From Thermococcus sp. 18S1 (GTDB lineage Archaea > Methanobacteriota_B > Thermococci > Thermococcales > Thermococcaceae): DNA of 64,000 bases. The stretch spans positions 124,001 to 188,000 of the forward strand of contig NZ_SNUU01000001.1 in assembly GCF_012027645.1 (NCBI RefSeq), in the 5' to 3' direction. The notes beneath the pieces are model-generated. The model did not search any database. It was given only the letters and a program-made list of their open reading frames with translations, and was not told the origin of the DNA. The position numbers and the translations under genes were made by a program. This document shows, piece by piece, positions 54,548 through 62,251 of this stretch; within the stretch, counting starts at the first letter, position 1; each line of letters opens with the position of its first letter.

Positions 54548-54697
54548 TCAGGCCACCCACTCAAGCTCGTAGCCCCTCGCGCGGAGCTTTTCCATCTCTT
54601 CCCGCGCTATCCTCTCAGCCTTCTTTATGTCGTTGGTGACGACTATCCTCTCCTTGGGGAGGGTGTTGTTCATGTAGTAGACGATTCTCACGAGCAT
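54548..54697 (-). CDS. 49-residue miniprotein, glycolytic-motif-controlled
   Basis: MLVRIVYYMNNTLPKERIVVTNDIKKAERIAREEMEKLRARGYELEWVA: two strands, an amphipathic helix (KKAERIAREEMEKLRARG) and a last strand. GGGGTGATGGC precedes the ATG, a TATA GTTTTTAAATCC (minus strand) lies at about 54742-54753, and the perfect motif TATCAC-N5-GTGATA lies between TATA and start. Too short for ordinary gene calls, but three signals agree. Looks like a beta-beta-alpha-beta domain of the same sort as its neighbour at 54891-55040. Function unknown. Confidence 0.75.
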   Translation of the reverse strand: MLVRIVYYMNNTLPKERIVVTNDIKKAERIAREEMEKLRARGYELEWVA

Positions 54698-54712
54698 GCC
54701 ATCACCCCAATA

Positions 54713-54729
54713 TATCACTGCGAGTGATA
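54713..54729 (-). promoter_or_regulatory. Thermococcales glycolytic motif (TGM)
   Basis: TATCAC-TGCGA-GTGATA is a perfect match to TATCAC-N5-GTGATA, the site bound by TrmBL1/Tgr in Thermococcales. It lies downstream of the TATA (about 54742-54753) and over the expected transcription start, the arrangement seen at glycolytic genes, which are repressed under gluconeogenic conditions and released by maltodextrins. Confidence 0.8.
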
Positions 54730-54890
54730 GAAAAATCGGAAGGATTTAAAAACATTGTTGCACCCATTTCGACATTAAGGTACATAGCAGTCCAGACCAA
54801 AATATACATTGGCGTGCATAATTGTCGTGATAGCCACAAGTGTCGCTCCACCGCTGAAAGTGTCAGAAAGAATAATTTGGGGAAGAAGAA

Positions 54891-55040
54891 TCACTCGATT
54901 TTCTCCAGCTCGAAGACCCTTGCGTCCTTCCGCTTCATTTCCCTTACCGCCATCCTTCTGGCTTCATCGGCGCTGTCTGCGTGGAGTATAATGGTTTCGC
55001 CGTGGTTTTCTCCACCGTGAAGGGTAAGGGCCCATTTCAT
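54891..55040 (-). CDS. 49-residue miniprotein
   Basis: MKWALTLHGGENHGETIILHADSADEARRMAVREMKRKDARVFELEKIE. Again strand-strand-helix-strand; the helix EARRMAVREMKRKDARVFELE lines up with the neighbour's AERIAREEMEKLRARGYELE. GGTGATACG precedes the ATG and a TATA CTTATAAAG (minus strand, 55075-55083) is well placed. The same TATA can serve the divergent JAMM gene. Unknown function; possibly a paralogue of 54548-54697. Confidence 0.73.
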   Translation of the reverse strand: MKWALTLHGGENHGETIILHADSADEARRMAVREMKRKDARVFELEKIE

Positions 55041-55074
55041 CGTATCACCGACAGAACTTCGTCACATCTCCAAG

Positions 55075-55083
55075 CTTTATAAG
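55075..55083. promoter_or_regulatory. Bidirectional near-symmetric TATA box
   Basis: CTTTATAAG (55075-55083) lies 22 bases before the ATG of the JAMM gene (plus strand, probably leaderless) and 35 bases before the miniprotein start (minus strand, with room for its ribosome site). No other TATA is seen in the 64-base gap, so the two genes may compete for one box. Confidence 0.55.
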
Positions 55084-55104
55084 TCTAACGGGGGAATTTT
55101 AACT

Positions 55105-55503
55105 ATGAGACTGATAATCCGACAAGTGGATTTAAAAGAGATCATCAAAATGACAGAAAAGAGCGACGTCGAAATATGCGGCTTCCTCTTCGGGAGGCGG
55201 GAAGGGAATGACTTCATAGTCAAAGAAATCCACTTCATTCCCAACAGGCTGAACTCGCCCACCGCCTTCGAGATGGAGCCGCTTGCGATGGTGAAGGCCA
55301 TAGACGGGGCCGAAGAACGGGGCCTTGAGGTTGTCGGAATCTTCCACTCCCACCTGAAGTGCCCGCCGAGACCGAGCGGCAGGGACCTAAGGGGCATGAG
55401 GCTCTGGCCGGTCGTCTGGCTGATAGTCGACGAGAAGGGGAACTATGGGGCCTTTGTGCTAGAAGGGGACAAAATTCGGGAGGTAGGAGTTGAGGTCGTC
55501 TGA
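55105..55503 (+). CDS. JAMM/MPN+ metalloprotease
   Basis: 132 residues. The JAMM signature HSHLKCPPRPSGRD is the H-x-H-x10-D zinc motif; the upstream EICGFLFGRREG supplies the catalytic Glu region. It is a stand-alone MPN+ domain, like the Pyrococcus and Haloferax proteases that remove ubiquitin-like SAMP proteins. Convergent with mobB (2-base gap); divergent from the miniprotein gene across one TATA. Confidence 0.93.
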   Translation: MRLIIRQVDLKEIIKMTEKSDVEICGFLFGRREGNDFIVKEIHFIPNRLNSPTAFEMEPLAMVKAIDGAEERGLEVVGIFHSHLKCPPRPSGRDLRGMRLWPVVWLIVDEKGNYGAFVLEGDKIREVGVEVV

Positions 55504-55505
55504 CT

Positions 55506-56240
55506 TCAATCGTCCCTAATCACGATCTCTATCCTCTTCCCCCCGCGGTAGCCCTTCATGGCCGAGAGCATGCCCTTGATGGTCTTCTCAACCAGCTCCT
55601 GCACCCAGTCCTTCATAGGAAGAACCTGGCCGTCTATTTTAACGGTCACCTTCGGCTTCTGGCTGAGAACCACGCAGTCCTTGGTCGTCTTCTCACCATT
55701 CACTATCATCCTTGCCATTTCGGCGCAGCGGAAGCCGCAGAGGCCGCAGTCTATGTTGGGGAGCATGAATGCTCTCTTCTCCACCAAATCCGCGAGCCTC
55801 TCCGGCTCCTTGGTGGCGTCTATGACCGGAAGGCCCTCAACCGCATCCACGCCGGCCGAGGCTATAACGCCGCTCACCGCTATCGCGAGGCCGTCGTTGA
55901 GCTCCCTCACGTCCTCCTCGCTCCTCGCGCATATCACCTTGGGAACGTGCTGAACTGATTTGAATCCCTCCAGCAGGAGGAAATCGGCGGAGACCATCGA
56001 GAACAGCGCGTTGACGTCCTTGGCGTTGAAGAGGATGGCATCTGTATCGTTCGCCCTGACAAGGACGGCATCGGCGACCTTTGAGAGGCGCCACGTGTCG
56101 CTCCCTTCCCTGTCGAAGTCGGCGTGCATGCTCTTAGCTATAGCCACTCGGTAGCCCCGCTCCTTGAGGACCCTCGCGACGGCCTCAACCGTCGTCGTTT
56201 TCCCGCTCTTCTTGAAGCCAACGAAGGCGATGCCCCTCAT
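55506..56240 (-). CDS. mobB: MobB with C-terminal four-Cys cluster
   Basis: 244 residues. MobB GTPase fold: P-loop VGFKKSGKTTTVEAVARVL, MHADFDREGSDTWRL, LLLEGFKSVQHVPKVI, GLAIAVSGVI. After about 165 residues comes LPNIDCGLCGFRCAEMARMI and KTTKDCVVL, four Cys (CGLCGFRC then C) that fit a 4Fe-4S or zinc site, not present in the short E. coli MobB. It supports molybdopterin/tungstopterin guanine dinucleotide assembly; cluster role inferred. Adjacent to an LSm gene on the same strand. Confidence 0.92.
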   Translation of the reverse strand: MRGIAFVGFKKSGKTTTVEAVARVLKERGYRVAIAKSMHADFDREGSDTWRLSKVADAVLVRANDTDAILFNAKDVNALFSMVSADFLLLEGFKSVQHVPKVICARSEEDVRELNDGLAIAVSGVIASAGVDAVEGLPVIDATKEPERLADLVEKRAFMLPNIDCGLCGFRCAEMARMIVNGEKTTKDCVVLSQKPKVTVKIDGQVLPMKDWVQELVEKTIKGMLSAMKGYRGGKRIEIVIRDD

Positions 56241-56249
56241 CCGTATCCC

Positions 56250-56465
56250 TCACAGGAGCATTATCCAGTTGAGGTCGTCTATCTTCACCACGAGGGCCTT
56301 GGCCCTGTTTCCGGCTATATCAACAACGTCCCTCAGGAGTATGGCCTCCTCATCGAAGTCATCCAGGATTCCGGTGAAGGAGTGCTCGTTGCTAACAGCC
56401 AGGACAATCCTCTTTCCCTTCCAGGCCTCCAGGGTTCTGTCGAGCAGGTACTGCCTCTCGCCCAT
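56250..56465 (-). CDS. LSm-like protein
   Basis: 71 residues from an ATG with GGAGGTGAGCGC upstream: LLDRTLEAWKGKRIVLAVSNEHSFTGILDDFDEEAILLRDVVDIAGNRAKALVVKIDDLNWIMLL has the Sm1 (G-ILDDFDEEAILLRDV) and shortened Sm2 strand pattern. A third, divergent archaeal Sm-type protein rather than the canonical Sm1/Sm2; RNA binding is expected but not certain. Directly upstream of mobB (9-base gap), probably co-transcribed. Confidence 0.8.
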   Translation of the reverse strand: MGERQYLLDRTLEAWKGKRIVLAVSNEHSFTGILDDFDEEAILLRDVVDIAGNRAKALVVKIDDLNWIMLL

Positions 56466-56527
56466 GCGCTCACCTCCAGAAACCAAAAACCTATAAGGCT
56501 TTTAACCGTTTCCGGTTCGGTGATATA

Positions 56528-57355
56528 ATGAGGTTCGTTACGAAGAGTGAATCCGTAAAGAAATCGTTTTTGGAAGACCTGAGAAGGGAAGGTATCAAGT
56601 TCGAGCTTCATGAGAGACTCGGATACGAGGCGTTCGTGGGATACCTGCTCGAGGGAACCCTCGAGGAGATAAGCGCGCAGATAGACGTCATAGAGGGGGC
56701 GGATAGGGAGGCCCTCAGGGAGGGATTCACTTCCTTCAAAGAGAGCCTCAACCACATACTGGAGCACATCAAGGTCGGCGAGAGGTTCGAGACCCTCCTC
56801 CAGGAGGGGCCGTGGGTGGCTGAACTCCTCGACCAGCTCACGAGGAACGGCGCCATCGACTACAGCGACGGCGTCATCAAGCTGAGGGAGGGCGTTGACG
56901 TCACGAAACTCCGCTTCGAGTTCAAGTTCCCCTTCAACCTCGTTCACAGCCCCGAGAACGCCGAGAGGATAGCCAAGCAGTTCGCCTTCGCGGACCTCAC
57001 CATGGAGTACGAGTTCGAAATACTCGAGCTGGACATAGCCAAGATAAACACCCTCGGAAAAATCGCATCACGCTACTTCCCCGAGGACTACCTTCTGAGG
57101 GTTTACTTCGCACTGATAGGCCGCTCGATTCTCTCGGGGGAGATACTCAAGTCCCTCGGCAACGAGAAGGTTCCGGAGGAGGACCTGGTCAAGGCGTTCA
57201 TGAGGGCCTCACCCATCTCGATACCCACGGAGAAGGGAACCCTCGTCATCAACTACTCCCCAAAGGCAATCGAGGAGGTCCTCCGCTTCCTCAAGAGGGC
57301 CGGCTACGTCGAGATAAAGGCAGGGAAGGTCAAGAAGCTCAAGGATTTGGTCTAA
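56528..57355 (+). CDS. Conserved hypothetical protein (275 aa)
   Basis: 275 residues, mainly helical and acidic, no membrane helix: RFVTKSESVKKSFLEDLRREGIKFELHERLGYEAFVGYLLEGTLEEISAQIDVIEGADREAL then several helices and a final winged-helix-like stretch (KAIEEVLRFLKRAGYVEIKAGKVKKL). Divergent promoter with the LSm gene (TATA-like CTTTTAACC about 25 bases before the ATG). No catalytic motif; family not recognised. Confidence 0.72.
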   Translation: MRFVTKSESVKKSFLEDLRREGIKFELHERLGYEAFVGYLLEGTLEEISAQIDVIEGADREALREGFTSFKESLNHILEHIKVGERFETLLQEGPWVAELLDQLTRNGAIDYSDGVIKLREGVDVTKLRFEFKFPFNLVHSPENAERIAKQFAFADLTMEYEFEILELDIAKINTLGKIASRYFPEDYLLRVYFALIGRSILSGEILKSLGNEKVPEEDLVKAFMRASPISIPTEKGTLVINYSPKAIEEVLRFLKRAGYVEIKAGKVKKLKDLV

Positions 57356-57463
57356 TAAACTTCCCTCTTTCCATGTTCTATTTTTGAATTTCTCGATAAT
57401 CGCCCACCTGTGGGAACAAACGTTTATAAGTTGGTTCAATATAATGACCAAATTGGTGGTGTT

Positions 57464-58771
57464 ATGGTTCAACCAGATGACCTAATTGTGGAGCACCTAA
57501 CGAGCACCCCCACCCTGCTCACTCCATACCACAAGCCCCATAAGAGACACCTCTACGACTGGCTGTCCTCGAAGGTTGGGACATACCTGAAAGGTGGAAA
57601 CCCCGACACAATTCTTCTGCTCGGAATCAGGGGAGTTGGAAAAACTACCATTCTCGCTCAGCTGTACTTTGAAGCCCTGAAAGAGGTCGGCCCCAACGGG
57701 GTTCTCTACATCTCCCTCGACCGGCTGAGGGCCCTCGGTCTAGAGTTGCTGGAGGTGGTTGAGGCGTACAAGCGACTGGTAAGGCCCGAGAAGGCTGTAC
57801 TCCTCCTCGACGAGGTTCAGTACGAGAAGGATTGGGATTTGAAGATCAAGCTCCTCCACGACGAACGTAGGTTCTTCATAATAGCAACGGGTTCTTCGGC
57901 GATAAAGCTCAGGGAAAGCCCGGATCTCGCGAGGAGGGCCCTTCACAGGGAGCTCTTCCCGATGACCTTCAGAGAGTACCATCATCTCAAAACGGGCCGA
58001 GAACTGCCGGAACTCATATGGAAAATCATGAGAGGGGAAGAAATCTCGATGCCCCCTGTGATGGAGGACGTCGAGACTTACGTCAGGGCAGGCGCGATGC
58101 CGCTCGCCCTCGAAATGGAAGAATGGGAGGTTTACGAGCGATTGACGGCGATGCTCGACCGCGTTGTCTACCGCGATCTGCGAGAGGTTCACGAGTTCGA
58201 CGCCGAAACGCTCGACCGGGCCTTTGACCTGCTCCACCTTCTCGCGACCCCGAGGGGCGAGCGCTTCAGCTACGAGAGGCTGTCAAAAACCCTCGGGCTG
58301 GCCAAGGGGACCGTTATGAAGCTGGTCGATGCCCTGGAGAAGGCAGGCCTCGTGCAGAGGATTCCACCCTGCGGTTCTCCCGCAAAGGCCATCCGAAAAA
58401 GCCCCAAAATCAAGTTCCTCGCGGTTCCTATCAAGTCGGCCCTGCTCTTCAGCTCGGGCTTCAACCTCAACAGAAATGAGGTCTTCGCTTCTCTGCTCGA
58501 AGACGTCGTGGCGTTCTACCTGTTCCTCCTCTCAAAATCGAGAAACGGCCGGCTGTGCTACGAGCCCGGCAGGGGCGGAGCGGACTTCGTCCTTGAGCTG
58601 AACGGGGAGAGGATTGTCGTCGAGGTCGGTCTCGGCAAGGTTCGGAATGACCAGGTAGAGAGGAGCATGGAACGCTTGGGGGCAGAGAGGGGAATCGTGC
58701 TGGGTGAGAGATACGATATAAGCGAGAGGGTGGCGTTTTATCCCTGGAAGGTCTTTGTGGCGGGGTTCTGA
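57464..58771 (+). CDS. AAA ATPase with C-terminal nuclease-like domain
   Basis: 435 residues. Walker A LGIRGVGKTTILAQLY, Walker B VLLLDEVQYEKDW, sensor ATGSSAIKL, then a winged-helix part (LSKTLGLAKGTVMKLVDALEKAGLVQRI) and a C-terminal strand GADFVLELNGERIVVEVGLGK with the D-x(n)-E-V pattern of PD-(D/E)XK folds. This is the archaeal AAA_14/DUF4143 architecture, common and often mobile. GGTGGT precedes the ATG at 57464; TATA CGTTTATAAG upstream. The codon use is like its neighbours. Confidence 0.88.
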   Translation: MVQPDDLIVEHLTSTPTLLTPYHKPHKRHLYDWLSSKVGTYLKGGNPDTILLLGIRGVGKTTILAQLYFEALKEVGPNGVLYISLDRLRALGLELLEVVEAYKRLVRPEKAVLLLDEVQYEKDWDLKIKLLHDERRFFIIATGSSAIKLRESPDLARRALHRELFPMTFREYHHLKTGRELPELIWKIMRGEEISMPPVMEDVETYVRAGAMPLALEMEEWEVYERLTAMLDRVVYRDLREVHEFDAETLDRAFDLLHLLATPRGERFSYERLSKTLGLAKGTVMKLVDALEKAGLVQRIPPCGSPAKAIRKSPKIKFLAVPIKSALLFSSGFNLNRNEVFASLLEDVVAFYLFLLSKSRNGRLCYEPGRGGADFVLELNGERIVVEVGLGKVRNDQVERSMERLGAERGIVLGERYDISERVAFYPWKVFVAGF

Positions 58772-58788
58772 TTGAGAATTGCCTCATT

Positions 58789-59490
58789 TCAAGGGGTCAG
58801 ATAATCAATCCTCGCCTTCCCATTCTTCTCCAGCCATTCCAGCAGTTCCTTTGCGAACGCGAACTTCTTCCTCTTGCTCTCCCATATCGGGGCGTGCTCC
58901 CTCAATCCCGGCTTGCTCCACTTTCCAACGGTCTCACCGAAGTCGAAGCCAACCAGAACTATCTCCCGCGCCCCCAGCTCCTCGGCCAGAAAAGCGGCCC
59001 TGTCGCCGTCGGTAAATCCACCGAAGTTGTAGACGATGTCCAGCGGTTCCGTCTGGGTCGTTCCCAGGACCCTCGAGAAGAGCGGCACGTAGACGGTCAG
59101 CTTATCCACGTTGTCCCCGTGGGCGTGAACTGCCATGAACGCTCCCCTATCGTTGGCCAGCTTTAAGTCAGGAATCCTGCCGTCGAGGTCGGAGACGATG
59201 ATGTCGGGCACCATATCATGCTCGAGGAGTGCAGAAGTTGCCCCATCGGCCGCTATGAGCGTCCCATCCGAGAAATCAAACTCCCGGAGGACATCCTCCA
59301 GACTCGGACCACAGCCAAAGACGTAGGCCTTTCTCCCGACGACGGCCGCCAGCTCGTCCCGCAGGATGTAGTCGTCTCCCTCGAGGAGGAGCGCCCTCAA
59401 CAGCTCGGCTGCCCTGCGGTCTTCTTCAACCGAGTACCCCATCTCCCGAACGATGCGGAGGTAAAAGGGCTTCCATCCTTTCCAGTCCAT
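58789..59490 (-). CDS. 6-hydroxymethylpterin pyrophosphokinase MptE-like (DUF115)
   Basis: 233 residues. The DUF115 motifs are seen: VFGCGPSLEDVLREFDFSDGTLIAADGATSALLEHDMVPDIIVSDLDG, HAHGDN, FTDGDRAAFLAEELGAREIVLVGFDFG. In Methanocaldococcus this archaeal enzyme makes 6-hydroxymethyl-7,8-dihydropterin diphosphate for methanopterin; here it would serve a folate/tetrahydropterin-like cofactor. Convergent with the AAA ATPase gene, divergent from the transporter. Confidence 0.9.
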   Translation of the reverse strand: MDWKGWKPFYLRIVREMGYSVEEDRRAAELLRALLLEGDDYILRDELAAVVGRKAYVFGCGPSLEDVLREFDFSDGTLIAADGATSALLEHDMVPDIIVSDLDGRIPDLKLANDRGAFMAVHAHGDNVDKLTVYVPLFSRVLGTTQTEPLDIVYNFGGFTDGDRAAFLAEELGAREIVLVGFDFGETVGKWSKPGLREHAPIWESKRKKFAFAKELLEWLEKNGKARIDYLTP

Positions 59491-59619
59491 GGGGGGAAAT
59501 TGGGTGGAGCATATATCAACTTTACTCCCCCACCAGATTTGGACTTCGTCGATTAGATAATGAACACTACGAAAGATTTAAATGCATAAATGTCCGTAAG
59601 TATCCATTGGTGACACCTT

Positions 59620-61173
59620 ATGCGGCGACAGTACGCGACATTGGCTCTGGTTGTTTTGGTTGTTTTTTCTGTAGTGGCCAGCGGATGTATAAGCGGCGGT
59701 GGTGGAGAGGAAGAGACAGCGACGATAGTGATGGGCGTTACTGACAAGGTGACTGACCTTGACCCGGCGAACGCCTACGACTTCTACACCTGGGAGGTTC
59801 TCAACAACGTCATGGAGGGCCTGGTGAAATACAAGCCGGGAACCCTGGAAATCGAGCCGGCTCTGGCGGAGAGCTGGGAGGTCAACGAGGACTCGACCGT
59901 TTGGACATTCCACCTGAGGAAGGACCTTAAATTCGCGGACGGAACTCCTCTAACCGCGAAGGACGTCGTCAGGAGCATCGAGAGGGTAATGACCATCCAG
60001 GGCGACCCGTCCTGGCTCGTTACTGACTTCGTGGACAAGGTTGAAGCGAAGGACGACTACACGGTCGTCTTCTACCTCAAGCAGCCAACCGCATACTTCC
60101 TGGCCCTCCTCACGACCCCACCGTACTTCCCGGTTCACCCCGACTATGCCCCCGACCAGATACAGAGCGACCAGACCGCCGGCGGTGCCGGCCCCTACAA
60201 GATAACCAAGTGGGTGCGCGATGAGGAGCTCGTTCTCGAGGCCAACCCGAACTACTACGGCGAGAAGCCCAAGACCGAGAAGATAATCATCAAGTTCTAC
60301 CGCGACGCCTCGACCATGCGCCTCGCCCTCCAGAACGGCGAGATAGACATCGCCTGGAGGACGCTCAGGCCCAGCGACATAGACAGCCTGAAGAAGGATG
60401 AGAACTTCAACGTCATAGAGGTTCCGGGCGGATTCATCCGCTACATCTGTCTCAACACCAAGAACGACCCGACGAACGACGCCAAGGTCAGGCAGGCGCT
60501 TGCGGCGGCCGTTGACAGGCCGGAGATAGCCCAGAAGGTCTTCATGGGAACCGTCGAGCCGCTCTACAGCCTTGTCCCGAACGGAATGTGGAGCCACAAG
60601 GACGTCTTCAAGACCGCCTACGGCGACGGCAACATAGAGAAGGCCAAGGCGCTCCTCAGCGAGGCCGGCTACTCCGAGAGCAACCCGCTGGAGATACAGC
60701 TCTGGTACACGCCGACCCACTACGGCGACACCGAGGCTGACCTCGCTCAGATACTCAAGGAGCAGTGGGAGAAGACCGGAATGATAAAGGTCACCATCAA
60801 GAGCGCCGAATGGGGAACCTACACCGACTACGCCAGGAACGGCCAGATGCAGGTCTACCTGCTCGGCTGGTACCCGGACTACCTCGACCCCGATGACTAC
60901 ACCACACCGTTCCTCAAGACCGGCGCCAACAAGTGGGCCGGAACCGGCTACTCCAACCCGACGATGGACGACCTCCTGAGCCAGGCCCAGAGGCTCAGCG
61001 ACCAGAACGAGAGGACGAAGCTCTACGAGCAGGTCCAGGACATACTCGCCCAGGACGTTCCCTACATACCGCTGATACAGGGCAAGCTATTCGTGGTGAC
61101 CCAGAAGAACGTCAAGGGAGTAACCATAGGGCCGGACATGATATTCCGCTACTCGACCCTCTACAAGGAGTGA
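59620..61173 (+). CDS. Oligopeptide ABC transporter substrate-binding lipoprotein
   Basis: 517 residues. Signal peptide LALVVLVVFSVVASGC at 8-23 ending in a lipobox-like VASGC, then a Ser/Gly linker, and the SBP_bac_5 fold: TDLDPANAYDFYTWEVLNNVMEGLVKY, TVWTFHLRKDLKFADGTPLTAKDVVRSIER, GAGPYKITKWVRDEEL-type. Binds peptides or, in Thermococcales, possibly oligosaccharides outside the cell and delivers them to the permeases downstream. TATA GATTTAAATG about 40 bases before the ATG. Confidence 0.95.
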   Translation: MRRQYATLALVVLVVFSVVASGCISGGGGEEETATIVMGVTDKVTDLDPANAYDFYTWEVLNNVMEGLVKYKPGTLEIEPALAESWEVNEDSTVWTFHLRKDLKFADGTPLTAKDVVRSIERVMTIQGDPSWLVTDFVDKVEAKDDYTVVFYLKQPTAYFLALLTTPPYFPVHPDYAPDQIQSDQTAGGAGPYKITKWVRDEELVLEANPNYYGEKPKTEKIIIKFYRDASTMRLALQNGEIDIAWRTLRPSDIDSLKKDENFNVIEVPGGFIRYICLNTKNDPTNDAKVRQALAAAVDRPEIAQKVFMGTVEPLYSLVPNGMWSHKDVFKTAYGDGNIEKAKALLSEAGYSESNPLEIQLWYTPTHYGDTEADLAQILKEQWEKTGMIKVTIKSAEWGTYTDYARNGQMQVYLLGWYPDYLDPDDYTTPFLKTGANKWAGTGYSNPTMDDLLSQAQRLSDQNERTKLYEQVQDILAQDVPYIPLIQGKLFVVTQKNVKGVTIGPDMIFRYSTLYKE

Positions 61174-61221
61174 TTTCCTTCTTTCACTCCTTTTTGTCTC
61201 AATTAAGGAAGGGGTGATAAC

Positions 61222-62241
61222 GTGGCCAGGGGACTCGGTCAGTATATAATAATCAGGGCGCTCATGATAATTCCAACGATTCTCATCCTCTACACCCTCG
61301 TGTTCTTCTTCCTGAGAATCCTCCCCGGAAACCCGGTTATGGCCGTCGTCGGAACGAAGAACATTCCCCCGGAGCAGCTGGAGCACCTCATGCAGATGGC
61401 GGGACTTGACAAGCCCCTCTACGTCCAGTACTTCGACTACCTCAAGGGCGTCCTCCACGGCGATTTCGGGGTTACGCTGGCGTTCCCGATGGGGAAACCC
61501 GTGTGGGAATACATAGCCCAGCGCTTCCCGGCAACGCTTGAGCTCGCCCTCTGGGCCTTCACCGTCAGCGTGCTCCTGGGCCTCCTCACCGGAGTGATAG
61601 GGGCCACCAGGAAGGGGACGAAGACCGACAGTGCCATGAGGGTCTACAGCATAATCGCCTACACCCTCTTCATACCCTGGTTCGGCATGATGCTCCAGTA
61701 CCTCTTCGGAATCCACCTGCACTGGCTGCCCACTTCGGGCAGGCTCGACCCGGGGGTCAACCTCCACACGGTAACCGGCCTCTACGTCCTGGACAGCATC
61801 ATTACCGGGAACTGGGACGCGCTGGTGAGCTCGGTGAGGCACTTGATCCTACCGGCGCTCACCCTCGGAATCGTCCTCAGCGGAGCGTACACGAGGCTCG
61901 TTAGGAACAACATGGTTGACGTCCTCAGCCAGGACTTCATAAGGGCCTATCACGCGAGGGGCGTCGCCGACAGAAAGGTCATGTGGTACGCGCTGAAGAA
62001 CGCCTTCATACCCGTCGTTACCCTCATGGGACTCCAGTTCGCCATACTGCTCGGCGGTGCGGTTCTTACCGAGACGACCTTCAGCTGGCCGGGAATGGGA
62101 ACGTTCCTCGTGGACAGGATAGACTACCGCGACTACAACGCCATCCAGGGTGCGGTGATATTCTTCGCCTTCTTCGTTGGCATCATCAGCCTCATAGTGG
62201 ACATAGTCTACGCGCTGCTCGACCCGAGGGTGAAGTACTGA
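61222..62241 (+). CDS. Peptide ABC transporter permease DppB-like
   Basis: 339 residues with six membrane helices. Starts GTG at 61222 with GGGGTGATAAC upstream. Typical DppB N-terminus (LMIIPTILILYTLVFFFLRILPGNPV), and the EAA-type cytoplasmic loop in FIRAYHARGVADRKVMWYALKNAFIPV. Followed after 10 bases by DppC-like gene. Confidence 0.95.
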   Translation: MARGLGQYIIIRALMIIPTILILYTLVFFFLRILPGNPVMAVVGTKNIPPEQLEHLMQMAGLDKPLYVQYFDYLKGVLHGDFGVTLAFPMGKPVWEYIAQRFPATLELALWAFTVSVLLGLLTGVIGATRKGTKTDSAMRVYSIIAYTLFIPWFGMMLQYLFGIHLHWLPTSGRLDPGVNLHTVTGLYVLDSIITGNWDALVSSVRHLILPALTLGIVLSGAYTRLVRNNMVDVLSQDFIRAYHARGVADRKVMWYALKNAFIPVVTLMGLQFAILLGGAVLTETTFSWPGMGTFLVDRIDYRDYNAIQGAVIFFAFFVGIISLIVDIVYALLDPRVKY

Positions 62242-62251
62242 GGTGGTCAAG

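Noticed and set aside
57431-57451. TTGGT ... ACCAA near the AAA ATPase start, as a possible operator
   Set aside because: Only five paired bases across a ten-base gap without further symmetry, which is not above chance.
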